From the NCBI GenBank assembly GCA_001414485.1, contig LLEY01000143.1, positions 62,001 through 126,000 of the forward strand: a stretch of 64,000 nt of DNA, read 5' to 3'. The notes beneath the pieces were generated by a model. That model worked only from the letters and a program-made list of their open reading frames with translations, was not told the DNA's origin and made no database searches. The stretch comes from Calycina herbarum (Eukaryota > Ascomycota > Leotiomycetes > Helotiales > Pezizellaceae). Below are positions 27,701-42,700 of this stretch, in pieces. Positions within the stretch are counted from its first letter, which is position 1, and each line of letters begins with the position of its first letter. The position numbers and the translations under genes are program-made.

Positions 27701-30700
27701 TATTAGAATTGATACTAATATGTTCTATGACTAATTCTCTATTAGTAGTCGATTTATAGTAGTAAAATATTACTTTGTAGCAAGCTAGTGGGTCGTGTAG
27801 TCGACGGCGTCGGAAAGTCGTATTAGCGTTCCCTCTACTCTATTATAACGATTGGCTAATCTCTAGCTTTCGGCGCTTTAGTAAGAAACTTAATCTTAAG
27901 AAGAATATATTTCCTAAGTTTCAAGATAGAAAGCATAAGATAATTAGGTTGCTGAGTTTATCTAGATAGAAGGGAAAGAGGCAAAAAGTATACCAAGTGT
28001 ATTACCGAGTTTCTAGCTTAGCTAATACGATACTTTCAGTCACGCTACTCGTATAATATAGTATTCCTATATATTTAACTGTATATCGGTAAATTATAAA
28101 ATTTTGGTAAATAATAGAACGTTCTTCTAGAAGTTTCGATGGAGAGTCACGTGACTATTTTAATTAGCTGGCAGAAGTAGTCGCACCTGTCCTCTGCTGT
28201 TCCCTCTTTCGATCTGAGGAGGCGAAGTGTTATGATAGCTGCAAAACGAAGTGTTACGGCTCTGCTTATATGACCAAATAGCATTTGTATAAGGGACCCC
28301 GTCTAAAGCCTTCTCGTCGACCTCACTTTCCCCGCGAAAAGCTCGGAATACCCCACAGTCTCTACAACCTAGTCTGCCACTTTCACGTAAGTAAGTTCAA
28401 GATTCGCATTCTCTCGTTTCGTTTATACTAATACCTATAAGCTAGTTTAGTACGTTAAGTCGATCCTTATAACTTTAGAACTGCCTACGATGTCCAGTGC
28501 CGAAGCTGTCCTTGTTATTGGCCTTATTAGGAGCTTGATTTTAATTATAGACGGAACTAAAAAGATATATAATACAGCTGGAGACGATAAAGGCTAACCT
28601 GAAGAGTTTCGCTAAGTAGCTGTACGACTGCCACTCGTTATCGAAATCCTTCGTTATACGGAAGCTAGGGCATCGAAGCTTGACGAGACGAAACTAGAAG
28701 CGATAAAACAAACTTTAGAGTTATATAGAACGAAGGCTATAGAACTCGAAAAGATATTCTAGAAGGTTATTCGAAAAGATGATAATAAGAGGTTTAATCG
28801 ATATAAAAAAGCTCTACGCACAGTAGGGAAAGGGGATAAAGTGGAGTGCTTGATAGAAGGGATATATAAGGATACTCTGCTGCTTGTATCCGAGAAGATT
28901 ATAGGAAACGCGACCGAAGCCTAAGTTAAAGAATTCTCCTGGAATTATACCTGTCTTAAGGAATTACGAATAACAGACCCCCGCGAGGATAAGAAGCGTA
29001 TCTAGGACATAAAAGGCGGTATACTAAAAGACTCTTATACGTAGGTCCTTGAAAATTCTAAATTCCGACAATGGAACGACGGCGAACATAGCTAACTACT
29101 CTGGATCCGAGGTGACCCTGGTAAGGGTAAGACGATGTTGCTCTGTGGTATAATAGATAAGTTGAAAGAGACCGCTAACGCCGCTTCTGCTTCTAGTCGC
29201 TGCCTCATGTCTTACTTCTTTTGCTAAGCTACGGATCTCTGTATTAATAATACGACAGCTGTGCTTTGGAGGCTGATCTACCTTCTTGCTAACCAACAAC
29301 CGTCTCTCCTCTAACACGTTCAAAAGAAGTACGATGCTACGGGAAAAGAGCTTTTCGTAGACACGAATGCCTGGTATGCCTTGTCTAAGATATTTATAAA
29401 TATTTTACAAGATCCTAGTCTAGAGAGAACTTACGTGGTTATTAATGCCCTAGATAAATGCGTGACCGGTCTACAGCAACTTCTGTAACTCATCGATCAG
29501 ACGTCCCCTACTTGTCCCTGTGTGAAGTAGATTATCTTAAGTCGTAATTGGCCGAGCATCGAAGAGCAGCTAGACTTATCTAACTAAAAGTTCTAATTAT
29601 AACTCGAGTTAAACTAAGACTCGATCTCCGCTGCCGTGACCACGTATATCAGGCATAAAGTAGGTAAGCTAGCAAAGCGTAAGAACTATACCCCTAAGTT
29701 AGAAAAGTCGATACGAGAATATCTCTCCTTAAATGCTAACGCTATATTTCTCTAGGTAGCCTTAGTCCTAAAAGAGCTAGAGATGATCGATCGATAATTT
29801 ACCCTCGAGAGGGTAAAGATGTTTCCTCCTAGACTCGGTCCCTTTTATAAGCAAATAATAGATTAGGTAAGTAAATCTAATAATGCTAATATATGTAAGC
29901 GATTACTTTCGGTCGTAGCTGTCGTTAGACGCCTAATTACGCTTTAAGAACTGGTCTCTTTTGATAATACACTTTATAAACTTGATTGTCCCGAGGATCT
30001 TTCCGATGATATTGAGGACTTAGAGCGGACAGTCGGCTAGTGTGGATCTTTCTTAACGATTCGAGACAGCATAGTATACTTCGTACACCAATCGGCCAAG
30101 GACTTTTTGCTCTAGGAGAACACCTCTTAAGACATCTTTCGTTCTAGTATAGGCGAGGTATATTATGCTCTCTTCTTACAGTCACTTCAAGTTATGTCCT
30201 TAGCACTACGGCGTGATGTCTATTACTTAAGAGCTCCTGGAATCATTATCGACCAAGTTAAGCAGCCTGATCCAGATCCCTTAGCTGCTGTAAGGTACTT
30301 CTGTCTTTACTAGGTTAATCATCTACTTAAGTATCAAAGTATAGAAGACGTAATCAAAGACCTTAAGGATAGTGGCTAGGTTTATAGCTTCCTTCGCAAG
30401 TACTTCTTATACTGGCTTAAGGCGCTAAGCCTGTTAAGAAGTGTATTAGAAGGTATAGTTATAATTAAGAAGCTCGAGGATCTTCAGGTACGTTTTTAGA
30501 TAGTCTTATCGTTATTAGATTGTCCTAACGTGAATAAGTTTAATAAAAGTCCTAATTTAAGTACGTTTATATACGATGCTAGGCGCTTTGCCGTATCTAC
30601 CTAATTAATTATTAAATAAGCGCCTCTTTAAGCGTATTGTTCAGCTCTTGTTTTCGTACTAGAGAAGAGCATTGTTTGAGAAGCGTTCGAGAGCTATATT

Positions 30701-33700
30701 CCACCTTAGATCCAGAAAAAGCCTAGAGTCGAAATATACTAGAATGCGATGCTACAAACCCTCGAGGGCCATACTCGGCCAGTCACCTTAGTCGCCTTCT
30801 CCCCTAACGGCAAGCAGATCGTGTCTAGGTCTGGCGACAAGACTGTCCGGCGCTGGGACGCAGCTACGGGACAGCAGCTACTGCCAGCCCTCGAGGGCTA
30901 TATAGAAGAAGTTACCTCAGTCGCCTTCTCCCCTGACGGCAAGCAGATCGTGTCTGGGTCTGACGACAAGACTGTCCGGCGCTGGGACGCAGCCACGGGA
31001 CAGCAGCTACTGCCAGCCCTCGAGGGCCATACTTATTAGGTTACCTCAGTCGCCTTCTCCCCTAACAGCAAGTAGATCGTGTCTGGGTCTGACGACAAGA
31101 CCGTCCAGCGCTGGGACGCAGCCACGGGACAGTAGCTACTGCCAGCCCTCGAGGGCCATACTTATTAGGTCACCTCAGTCGCCTTCTCCTCTGACGGCAA
31201 GCAGATCGTGTCTGGGTCTGGCGACAAGACCGTCTGGCGCTGGGACGCAGCCACGGGACAGCAGCTACTGCCAGCCCTCGAGGGCTATACAGAAGAAGTC
31301 ACCTTAGTCGCCTTCTCCCCTAACGGCAAGCAGATCGTGTCTGGGTCTGACGACAAGACCGTCCGGCGCTGGGACGCAGCCACGGGACAGCAGCTACTGC
31401 TAGCCCTCGAGGGCTATACTAATTGGGTCACCTTAGTCGCCTTCTCCCCCGACGGCAAGCATATCCCAACCTTACACGTTTCTGAGAACTGGCTAGTAGA
31501 TGGCACTACTAACCTTCTCTGGCTACCTACTGGTTATAGACCTACTTGTCAAGCTGTATAGGGTAGACTTATTACGTTAGGACTTTCGTCAGGAGGATTG
31601 TTAGTTCTTTAGTTTCAGTAATAACTTAAGCTTTTAATATAGAATATTGAATTTGTACTTATTAGTAAACAATATATAAAGCTCTTAATATAATATCTCT
31701 TTTTCTTTTTTCCTCTCTTCTATCGAGAGTTCTAGGGGAGCCTAATAATTTATAATAATTTTATAGCTGTTATTTGCTTCTAGAACCTTCTGGAATAAGC
31801 TCGTAGCTAGTAATATCATCTACGTAATCAATTAGTCACGCGACGTATAGAGATGAATGAAATGGCCATTTGAGTGTTATAGTACTAGTACTATAGGTGG
31901 AGGGTACGTCATAGACAAGTCACGCGACATATAGTATAAGGATAACATATATAGCAACCATTTACAGTCAGCCAAAAATGGCAAGGTGTCTCGAAGCGAA
32001 GCGACTGTAAATCAGAGTCACGTGTCGGTTTTCTAATCTCGAAGTTACCTAGACACTCAGGGGTGTAGCTTTCAGTACGCTATTCTATAAACAGTTCGCT
32101 ACCTCGGCAAAAGTACTAATCTGCGTAGCGAGTTTAGATAAATCTGCATAGTATAGCCGCTATAAGGCTTGAAAATAATTTCAGACATAGTATTTGATAT
32201 ATATAACTTAGGTGACATCCTATATAGAAAGTAGAAGTGGGAGAAGTACTAGGGTGAAGGTTTGAGAAAGGAACTGTATTATAGACTTTAAGCAAAGGTA
32301 TACTATAAATCAAGCTAAGAAAAGCTTGTATTATTATTTTTCTTAGTAAAGGGTCTTAATATGTTTAGAATTGACTATAGAACATAGCTAGTACAAAATA
32401 TATAGGAGTCGCCTATGTTTGTTCAGCTTTTTTTTAATTTGAAGGTGAAGTACCTGTCAAGGGTTACACCTGTGGAATAAGTCTTAGAGTACTCCAGCGA
32501 CGCATTCACGTGACCTCGCTTAGCAACGCATGGACGTGACAGAACCTTCGAGAGTACTCTTAGCAGAACCCTCTAGAAAGAGCTAACTGAGTATATAAGT
32601 TAGCAAGGACTCTGGCTTAGAAAGGACAATCGAATCTTCTTATATATAGACACCTCTGTAGTTCAATTTATTAGTATTTGCTATAAGTTCTAACAGTACC
32701 TATAAAATTTCTCGGCACGAGTGGTTTCTCGTTACGTATAGATAGACGTTAGTAGGTATTACTTCTTATAACGCTTAAATACTTACTAGTAATCTGCTCT
32801 TACCTAAAAGCACCTTAAGTATAAGAGGCTAGACCTCGAACAACTTAAAGGTATAGTTTCTAATATTCTTATTTATAATAAATGTTAGTATTATAAGATT
32901 TATAATAGTTGTCGTATATTATACGTCTTTAAAGAGGTTGTATTATTTTATTATATTATGTAAAAGAATGTCGACGATGCTTGAAAGTAAACATCTTAGA
33001 GGCGTATAGTAGTTACGTGATATTCACGTGATATAACAACTAACGTTGCACCGATAATAACCTTTCTCACTTCCTAAGGTAGTATAACTCTAATTTAGAC
33101 TTACTCTTATAAGCATTTATATCTAAATAAATAGCATATCTAGAACCACAAGTATAAGGTCCGGGTTACGTAGCTATAGAGCTTAATTTGACTCTGGTAT
33201 AGGAGCCGGAGTCGGCTACCTAAAAGGCGAAGAATAGGTAAGGGGCCTCTAGATATTCTAAGTTTGAGGATCCTGTTTCGACGCTGCTTTCCTTGATTTT
33301 CGTTGGCGGATCAAGCAGCTGTAAAATTAGCACCTTCTATAACCATTAGTGGGATTACGCCCTCTTCTACAAAGCTTAGAGATAATTAAAAATATATCTA
33401 TTATCTCTTCTATAAATAAACGTAAGTTGCTCCGTAAATAAACTAATTCAAGTTCTATTATTACCTTATAACAGAGACTATTATCTATTATATACTTTTA
33501 TCTTTAAACGAAATTAAGATAGTAAAGCGAATACTACTCTCGGCTATACTCGTAGCAGTCTCTACTGCCTCTCCTCTTGTTAATCGACAGGGTGTTAGTG
33601 TAGTCGCTATAAGTCCTACAGCCTCTTAAAAGGTATTATCTGCTATAAGCTCCTTCTCTAACGACGTAAATACTGTCTCCGCCGCGCTGACGGCACTTAA

Positions 33701-36700
33701 AACCGAGACGGACGCTAATATTATAAACGCAATTGCGATAAAGGTATTTAGTACTGAATCCGACGAAGATAGCCATCGTCAAGTCCTCTTCTAGTTTGCT
33801 AGAGATGCTGGGACCGATGCTAATCAGCTTATAATAACATTTACACCTAATGTCTTAAATAGGTTTTAAGCTATTATTAATAATCTATCTCTAGGAACTG
33901 CATAGGACTAAGCTTAGTAGATCTCTTCGATTAGGTCAGTTATCAAGAGCACTTTTATCTAGGTAAATAAACTAACGTATTTTCAGGAATACTAATATTC
34001 TACCTAGTATTACTAAGCTAGCGAACGTAGCACTTACTAGAGTTGGTGAGGCCTTATCTGCTCTGCTCTTAGCTCTGATATAATTTATTAAGGTAGGGAG
34101 AGGTTTATTAGAAATAGGTTCTTAGGTTAACTTCTACTGTTTTGTTCTATTGTCTATAAGAGGTATTAAGATAGTGTAGATTTTATTAGATATTATATAC
34201 TAGTCTACGACAAGACTAAAGATAGAGCAAATCAACCTGTTAAATGTTAGATTCAGGTCGGCTAGAGGATTAGAAACACTATATAGAAATTTGCTTACTG
34301 TTAATTTTATATAGCTTATAACACTACTCTAGTACCCTACTATATCCTACTCAGACTTCTCTAAACGTTTCGTAACCTTCTCCTCCTTAGCTCCGTAGAC
34401 GTTAATAAATTCAATTAATTCAATTAACTGTTTTTCTATATTCTTAAGTAACTTAATATGTATTCTAGTTAAGCAGAGGACTTCCTTAAATCTCTTTCGC
34501 GTACTTCTTATCCACAGGTTCTCAGTTTCGACATATTTACTAAAACTGCGCTTCCGGGCATTTCGACTACTACTCCGCCGAGGTTTCTACGCCTTCTCTA
34601 GCTTATCGTCGATCAAAATTGCCGAGCCTACCTGTATTAGCAGAGAGCTTATCCTTGGCGATATTGCTACTTACTAGCGTCTTTACCAGTTATCTTAAAT
34701 GATTCGCCTTCGGAATCACTCTCGTTAAGTACTATAACACAGACTAGTAGAGGTCCTGTTAATTTATTAGATATTAATACAAAGTAGATAGCGATTACCT
34801 ACCTGCTTCGAGAGGTGAAGAAGCTTGGTTGCTACCGTTGGCTAGCACTCCCGGACTGTTATCTAGTTCCGGTGAACCATTAGTTCTTATGTCAGATCTT
34901 ATATCTGGTTCTGGTGAACCATCAGTTACTATGTCGGATCTTACATCTACTTAGGTGCCGAGAGAGATATAGATTATGCCTTCTATAGCTGACGGGGAAT
35001 CTCCTCTTGGCTCGCTAGCTGTCGGAGAGTGCTCGGACGCCTTAGGGTGCTTTGCCGCCCTGTCTAGAATAAGTTTAATATATTAGCAGTCGCTCGAAGC
35101 TTCTGTGGTCACCCCCGCCGTGTAGGATAGGGACCCTGTGATTACAGGAGTCTCGAACTACGTGACTGTCGATCGTTCCTGTCCTAGCATAGCCGGAGCC
35201 TTCCTATCACCTAGCTCGATTTTCGCGTCGTCTGGCGAGGATTCACTTCTCTCTCCTAGGCGAGTCACGGTTAACTCCGTACTAGACTGCTGCTTCTCTA
35301 GATCCACCGGTTATAGAACGGAAGGTGTTAGCACGGAAACGAGGGGTTCTTAAAAACGAACGTCAGTTCTAGATCTAAGGGACGGCATCTTAGAAATTAT
35401 AATAAGGATCTTATCGTTTTAGTAAGCTAGTGGATGATAGTAGTAGTAACAAAAGTTGGTAGTATTAGCTTAGGACGAAGGGAGAAATTTCAGGTTCTTA
35501 TAATCGTAGGCACACCTCTTATCCTATATTACTTCTATACTAACAATTATACCTAGCTAGGCTGTGTCTAGTCTAAGACATAGAAGAGGATAATCTGCCT
35601 AGAAAGGGGTTCATTTTCCCGTATAACGACGAAAGCACCCTAGAGCAGCTGAGACTAACTGCTGATTGAAGGTTCTAAGGAGGGCAATTAGGCAGAGTAC
35701 GATTTGAGATTATACGTATAAGATAGAGGAATCAAACTTTGTAACATCTTAACTACGGGATTAGAGCGGTCGAGTATAAGGCAGATCTAAATCTATAGAA
35801 GGATCAGCGACCCCTTACTCCGTATAATTAACAACATACGAAGTTTACATTGCTTACTAGGCTCTACCTGCCCTCGAATAGATATGGATATCAATGTAGT
35901 ATCACACGTCTCTATACAGGATCAGCGGTAGTCTCGAGGGCAGGGGTTTTCAGAGAAGCTTAGAATATGGTATAATGCTTTTACTAAGACGTACTATTAT
36001 AACTATATAAATTTGGCATAGCCGATAGTAAACGATCTATCGTATCCTTAAACCTATTAATGAATCCCGCTTTGCTGTTATAATTCTGCCTTACCTTACT
36101 CCCTAGGCTCCGTGTCTCTTAGAGTAGACTAGTCCAGGAGACCCCTCACTCCCTTGACGGAGTCTTACCGCTATAGGGGTCGCGGGTAGGAGGTGCTAAG
36201 TAGTTGAATTACCTCTCTATTAACTGGATTCTACCTTGTCTATATGATTTCCTATAGTCTATAGCGTGATTCAGGCCCTAGGCGCAGCGCCACCGCTGTA
36301 TAAACAGGATGTTCTATAGATAGTATCAAGCCGGATAGGGGATAGGCAATTAGCTTCCTTTAACCGTTACTGGTTAGCCGCCGAAGAGATTATAATAGAG
36401 TATTCCTGAAAGTTCAGTGCTATTTTACTAACCAGAAACGTACGGTCTTCGACCCTGGCTCTATATACTCCTCGTTATTTAATTAGTCCGGTTAAAGGCT
36501 TCTGAACTTCCTATGTAGTAGAGGGTAGTATTCGTTGAAGGATAATATACTATAAAGATGGTCGAAGTGTAGTAGGGGTAGCTCGCTTAACATACGGCTT
36601 ATAAAAGCTTGTTAACGCTCGGGCCAAGGAAACTTAAATCTGTCGTCTATTAAGTTTTATTTAATCATTATTAGGTTAGTCTTTATAGAATATTAATCAA

Positions 36701-39700
36701 AGAGTTCGATTTTACACTTAACTTATTATTTCGAATTATATTTCATTACTCTATACTACTAGTTCTTATGAATTATTTTATATATCCTGTTTATATACTT
36801 CGTCAATTTCAGTACTTATCTAGACGACGTTTCGTCGGTAGAGTTTACGACTTCATTTCTCCTCTTCTCTTCGAGAGGTTCCCGCGCCAGGCTTATCAGC
36901 CGCCTTAAATTATATATAATAAACCCTACTCCTAATATACAAGTATAGTAGGCTAGGCAAACCAAGTCTCTCTACACCTTTATATAAGCCTAGGCTCGAG
37001 AAGCGTTACTCACTCATTCCTAGGCAAGGCCTACTTCTATAACGCTAATTTAATAGATCTCTAGTTATACAGCTATATTAACCAGCTTTGCCTTAAACTC
37101 TGAGAGAATCTATATATAATACCCGAGTTATCCCTATACCACTCTCCTACGGTCTAAGGAGTATTATTAGGCTTATGTTTAAAGTTTGTAGACATTCTCC
37201 TCTGTAGAGTCTAATATAGGTAACCGGTGAGAGAAATAGTACAGCTGTGTTATTTATATATTAACTGAACCTTTATAATATGCTAGCGCCTGCCTGAATC
37301 CCGCGAGGGCTAATGTTCTTTCTCGCTGGTACAGAAGGACGGAACCTCTGCTATAGGTATACTTTAAGGGGTATAATTTCTTAGCTTCATTTATACGCGA
37401 TATCTTAAAGCCTGCACGCCCTTGAAACTCCCCCTCGTGGCCCTGCCTACTCCCTTATATAGCGGTGATAGAGCTATAGTTGAAGGAGTATATTAATAGC
37501 GCAGTTGTAGAAGGGACATACGTAACATAGCAACGCTGGTCGGAACCCGACATCCTCCCTAGTGCCTGAGATAGAGAGAGGAGCTGTCATTGTCGCTATA
37601 TCTTATCTAGATAACTGTTTTAGTATTTGTATTAAACTCCTTCTACTCAGTCCTCGTAGATAGACTCGTAGTATACAGAATATTAACTGAACTCTATTAG
37701 ACGCTCTCTTTACACTGTGATATTTATTATAGCGGGGGGAGGGTGGTGCTGATTATAGCTCTGCTAGCTCTCGTCCTAGCCGCTCGATAGATATTATATA
37801 GGGTGATTCTATCTAAGATTCTGCTTTACGATACCCCTTACATCTGCTTTAGCTTCTTAGTGTCTACTGTGCCGAGTGGTAGGCGGAGCACGGTTACGAA
37901 TCCCTCTTTTATACTGTTAACTTTAAATTAGGATATCTAGGATCCCTTATTCGATAGTAAGCAGTCCGGAGCTCTTATTCTGGTTTTATCCGCAGAGTCT
38001 TAATTAACAAGCCCTGTTCTAAATAGAACACCTGCTATAAACGTCCTACGGCATATCTAATAGTTTGAGTTATACTATACGCTAACGCGGATCTCCGTCA
38101 CACTTCTTACTCGGTATCTATGCCTTAACATAGATAGAGCTATAGCTTAAAGTCCTGATCAAAGTAGCTAGGATTATATAGCTGAAGGCGTTAACTACGT
38201 ATACCTTATATAAAAGCCTTATATTCGCTAAATATATTACCGATTTAATACGTTTCCTAGTTATAGTTAATATCACTTATCTTATCTTTATTACCACTAG
38301 ATCTATTCGAATACATTATAACATAGCCGTTCTTAGATTATTAAGAGTAAATCCTCTATTATAGACTGTACGAATTCCAGTAACAAAAAACCCTTTAGTC
38401 TTAGGAGAACGCTCTAAACACCCCCTACAATCTCTGACTATCACGGCAGACCCGGCATTTAGAGAAGCTCCTAAAGATCTGCTAGCCCTAAGTTATTCTA
38501 CAGAATAACTTACACTAGAATACACCTCCTAACAGCAGCAGACTTCGGGCGGCCCGCGAATAAACCTACCAACTAGAGGTGCTCCTTCCTATAAGCCCTC
38601 AGTAGTGGAGAAGCTGCTAGAGGCTTTGCTATCCTTTACAAGTCTAGCCAACATCTAGCCAACCACGAACAGCCTATCTAGATGCTGCCACCCTATAGGA
38701 AGTTCTGTAAGGAACCTACGAATAGCCGAAGAAATTCTAAAACGTCCGGTAGCGGAAGGTATTCCAAATAACACTTTAAGCATAGAAGAACTCTCTAACA
38801 ACGTTTATAGTAGAAAGCATTTACGTGCCTATATCCAATTCTCAGCCAGTACCGAAGCTAAGAACACTGCTTGTCGCAGTAGCCGCTCTCTCTAGACTGG
38901 GTTCCGCGACCGCTAGACGTGGGACTAAGCGTATTATTAATGATTCGATTGAAGATATTAGTGACTCTAATAAGCCACTTTCGTCAGGTGAGAGATCTAG
39001 GAATGATTTACCAACGCTTGTAGGTAATTAATAATACACTTAGGAACGGGATCTTAGATATATAAGTATAAAGCTCTATCCTAAATTCCGCCAACTACGG
39101 AGCAGTCCTCAGTAGTCCTACCAGCCTTACAAAGCCTCTTATAAGGCCCGCCAGATTCGGAGGATAACTTAGCAATCTCTAATTTTTATCCTTTAGTAGC
39201 TCCCGTCTCTCTATGCCTGCTCCCGTCCGCTCTCGTTAAGGACGGATCCTAAGCGCTAGGTCTTAGTAGAACTATATATAAAGATGTTAGGAAAGTACGT
39301 TATAAATGCCTTTTCTACACCGATAGCGTAGGGCCGGTTTTATAAATGTGGTCTTGTTAGACCTGCAGTTGTATGCTTCATCTCTCTTATGTTCAGAAGT
39401 AGGTAAGAACCGAGCTGTCCTGGGAAAGGTTTGTTAGGAAGGATGTGCTAGAAGGCTGGCGTTGTCCTATATATAACGTGGCTTAGATGGAACTACTAGG
39501 GAAATATAAATGTTGGTGCTGTAAGGAGGTACAGCCACGTCTACTACAAGGGCTACTGCCTTATTCTTATGGTCGAGCTTATTCTCGAGTTTCGGTGAGG
39601 AAGTCGGATTGCGATTGCCTTTGCAAGCTCCTCTGCTATGCTAGCCCTTGCCTACTATGTGAGTATAAAGAGCGTCTTTAAGAAGTCTTAGATCAATCAT

Positions 39701-42700
39701 CGAAAGACAAGTCTCGACATCCGAGATCTAAGCGAAGGTTCGAGGAAAGAGGCAAGTCTATTATTACTAATCCTAATAATATTAGTAAGATTCATCTCTA
39801 TTTTATATTAACTCCGTTAACGATTCGTAGATTTAGCAATTATTATCAAAGATAATAACGAACCCCTGCTTAAGAAGTATAAGAGAGGTAAGTCTATTAT
39901 TACTAATCCCAACGATATTAGTAAGATTTATCTCTATTTTATATCAACTCTGCTAACGATTCGTAGATTCAGTAATTATTATCAAAGATAACGACGAACC
40001 CCCGCTTAAGAAGTATAAGAGGGGTAATAATATTATATATTAATAATCTTATTAAGACGACATAATTAGAACTAGTAGAGGCAGGGTGTTTCGGAGCGTG
40101 CGTGAGGCTGGGACGAATATATAGTCGACGACTGCTTAAAGGAGTCTTGCGATCGGCTTCGGTTACGACGTATTTGCTTAATAAACGCTTAATAGTACAT
40201 TTTGGATCGTAAGATAGAAACTATAGTAAGCAGACTCTACGACACGCCTCTGTTGGCTATTCATAGCCTGATTGTAATATGTTAGTACCTAGAATAAAGC
40301 TCGGCTACTGAGTAGCCGAGCACGTGTACGTGCCTTCCCCCCTTTACCTCTTATCGCCTTATCGCCAACGCTTGGAGTAAGAAGCTCTGATTAAGTATTA
40401 GAGACTTTACTTTGTATAAAGAGCTCTCTTTTCTCTTCTCTTCCCTCTTAAGCTTATTCTCTTTAGAAATATAATACGTTTTACTTATATTATATACTTT
40501 ATACGTAATCCTAACACTGATTATAGAGAACAAAGGAGCAATAAGGAAACTGATGTAGGAAATCTATTACGTGTATTAAGGTAGGATAAATAGTAAGATA
40601 GATAATCGATCGATAACGTTATAAGAGAAGTATTTATTATTAGAGCAACAGCACCAGCGATTGATCGAGACTCGAAGGTATATCTTATATCTTATATTAT
40701 AAGCTAGCAGCGATGGACCCTTAGCACTCGGGTATAGTAGAACGATCGTGGTAAGGATTAAAAAGGGGCGGCTAGTACTAGGTTTTGATTTTATATACTT
40801 CTTCTAGAGAATAAAACCAGGCTGTTAGGTTAGAGGTAAGATCTTAAGTTTTCCCCTTTTATTAGCTGAGCTTATATACCTGTAGAAGAAAGCTGGGCTC
40901 GATTCACTAGCCGGCTCAACTGATGTAGTGTTAAGGGCAGGCTAAGAAAGAGATAAAAGAGATAACCTGTACCTTAACTTAGGGGGATTAACCGAGATGT
41001 AATCGTATTTAGACGCGAGCTCTCTAGAGCTACACCGGGTGTCTCGCTACGTAGAGACGCACGTTAATAGTAAAAAGCAAGGTACTTAGTTATATTACAC
41101 GACTGCTACTTACTCCTAGTTACTCCTAATAAGATATTCGTACTAGGCGGCTCCTAAGTTATAACATCTATACTAAGAAAAAAGAAAATTAATTAAAGCC
41201 CTAGTCTTAACAAGCTGACTATGCCGCGGAACCTCTACCTCCGCCCTCTAAGTCTCGATCAAATGTTTGAAATAGTATATTTAGAATATTAAGTTTTAAA
41301 CTGTCTAGCTCTGTTATAATATCTCTATTAAGATTTATTCGACTAAGCATCCGATTAGACTTTCTACCTTTAGCCTCTTTAGAAATATTCTCGAAAGAAA
41401 TATACTCTAGAGAGATTATGTCTTTAATATAGACAACTAAGTCAGGCAATGACTTATCGTATAGCTTTATGTTTTTTAAAGACAACTTCTTTATAGAAGC
41501 TCTAAGGGGATCTATAATTCCCTTAAGCAGCTCTGTCGTAGTCTAGAGTCTATCGATAGCTAAGCTTTCTAATTTAGTAGAACTAATACTTTATATAAGT
41601 TGCTAAACATCTGTCGAAGGGAACCACGAGTTGTCGTTTATTAGAGAAAACTCTTCGAGGTTCCGTGCGCGGAGTAGAGCTTCTCGAAGTCTACGCGCTA
41701 TCTATAGGCCTGTATTATCGACATCGAATTTAACCTACATAGATTATACTCGATTAAGAAATCGGTAGTAGGACTATACACCGGTTAGAAAGTTTTCTAG
41801 TCGTAAGTTATATATCTAGACTTTAAATAGTTAGATGTCTTAAGATAATAAGAGCTTGTCAATTCCTCCCGCTATAGCCTTTATCATCGCTTTATTATAG
41901 CTATTCTAAGGATTCGGGCTATCGTATATTACGATAGAGTCGTACTTTAGGGAAGCTCGGAGTTCGTTTTTCAGCATCGAACAGAGTTCTATAGGAAGGT
42001 CTAGCTCTAAGTCGTCTAGGTATTCACTTTCGTCTAATCGAATAAAAATCTTTAGAGGGCACTTATCTTACGATCTAGGCCTAGAAATTAGGGCTTTAAA
42101 AAGAGAAGCTATAATCAAATAGAGATATAAAATAGAATATCTAAAGAAAAGCAAGAGTTTTTAGATATCTCAACGAGTAAAACTTAGCTAATAATTGTTT
42201 TTAAGAAATCTAATAGATTAAATCCAGTTGCTTTATCTTAATCTAACAGATCTAAAACTAGATCCTTTATTATAGCAACGGATCCAAAACCGGATCCTTT
42301 ATTTTTATCCCCTAGATCTAAAATCGGCCCCTTTTTAATAATCTAATTCTAGGATATTAAAAAGCCGTTTTAGAACTTCGGAACCTATTCCTAGAGTAAT
42401 ACAGAGGGACGATAGATAAGCGAAACGCTGCTATTCTAATTATAGCCTGTATAACGTCCGTCTCTATATAGCGAGACACCCGGTGTAGCGAAACCGACTA
42501 ATAAGATTATAAGGATCGCGGATTTTTCTCTCTAATACTCTCTTTAAATCAACTATAACAAAAGAAAATTATATTTGAAGTTAGCATTAGATTTATCATA
42601 GTAACTTACTTAGTATAGGCTTAAAATAATCACCCCTCTATAGTAGGCCAGACTAAATTCTTAGTATATGCCGCTTTATACTTCTTACTTAAAAGTTCTT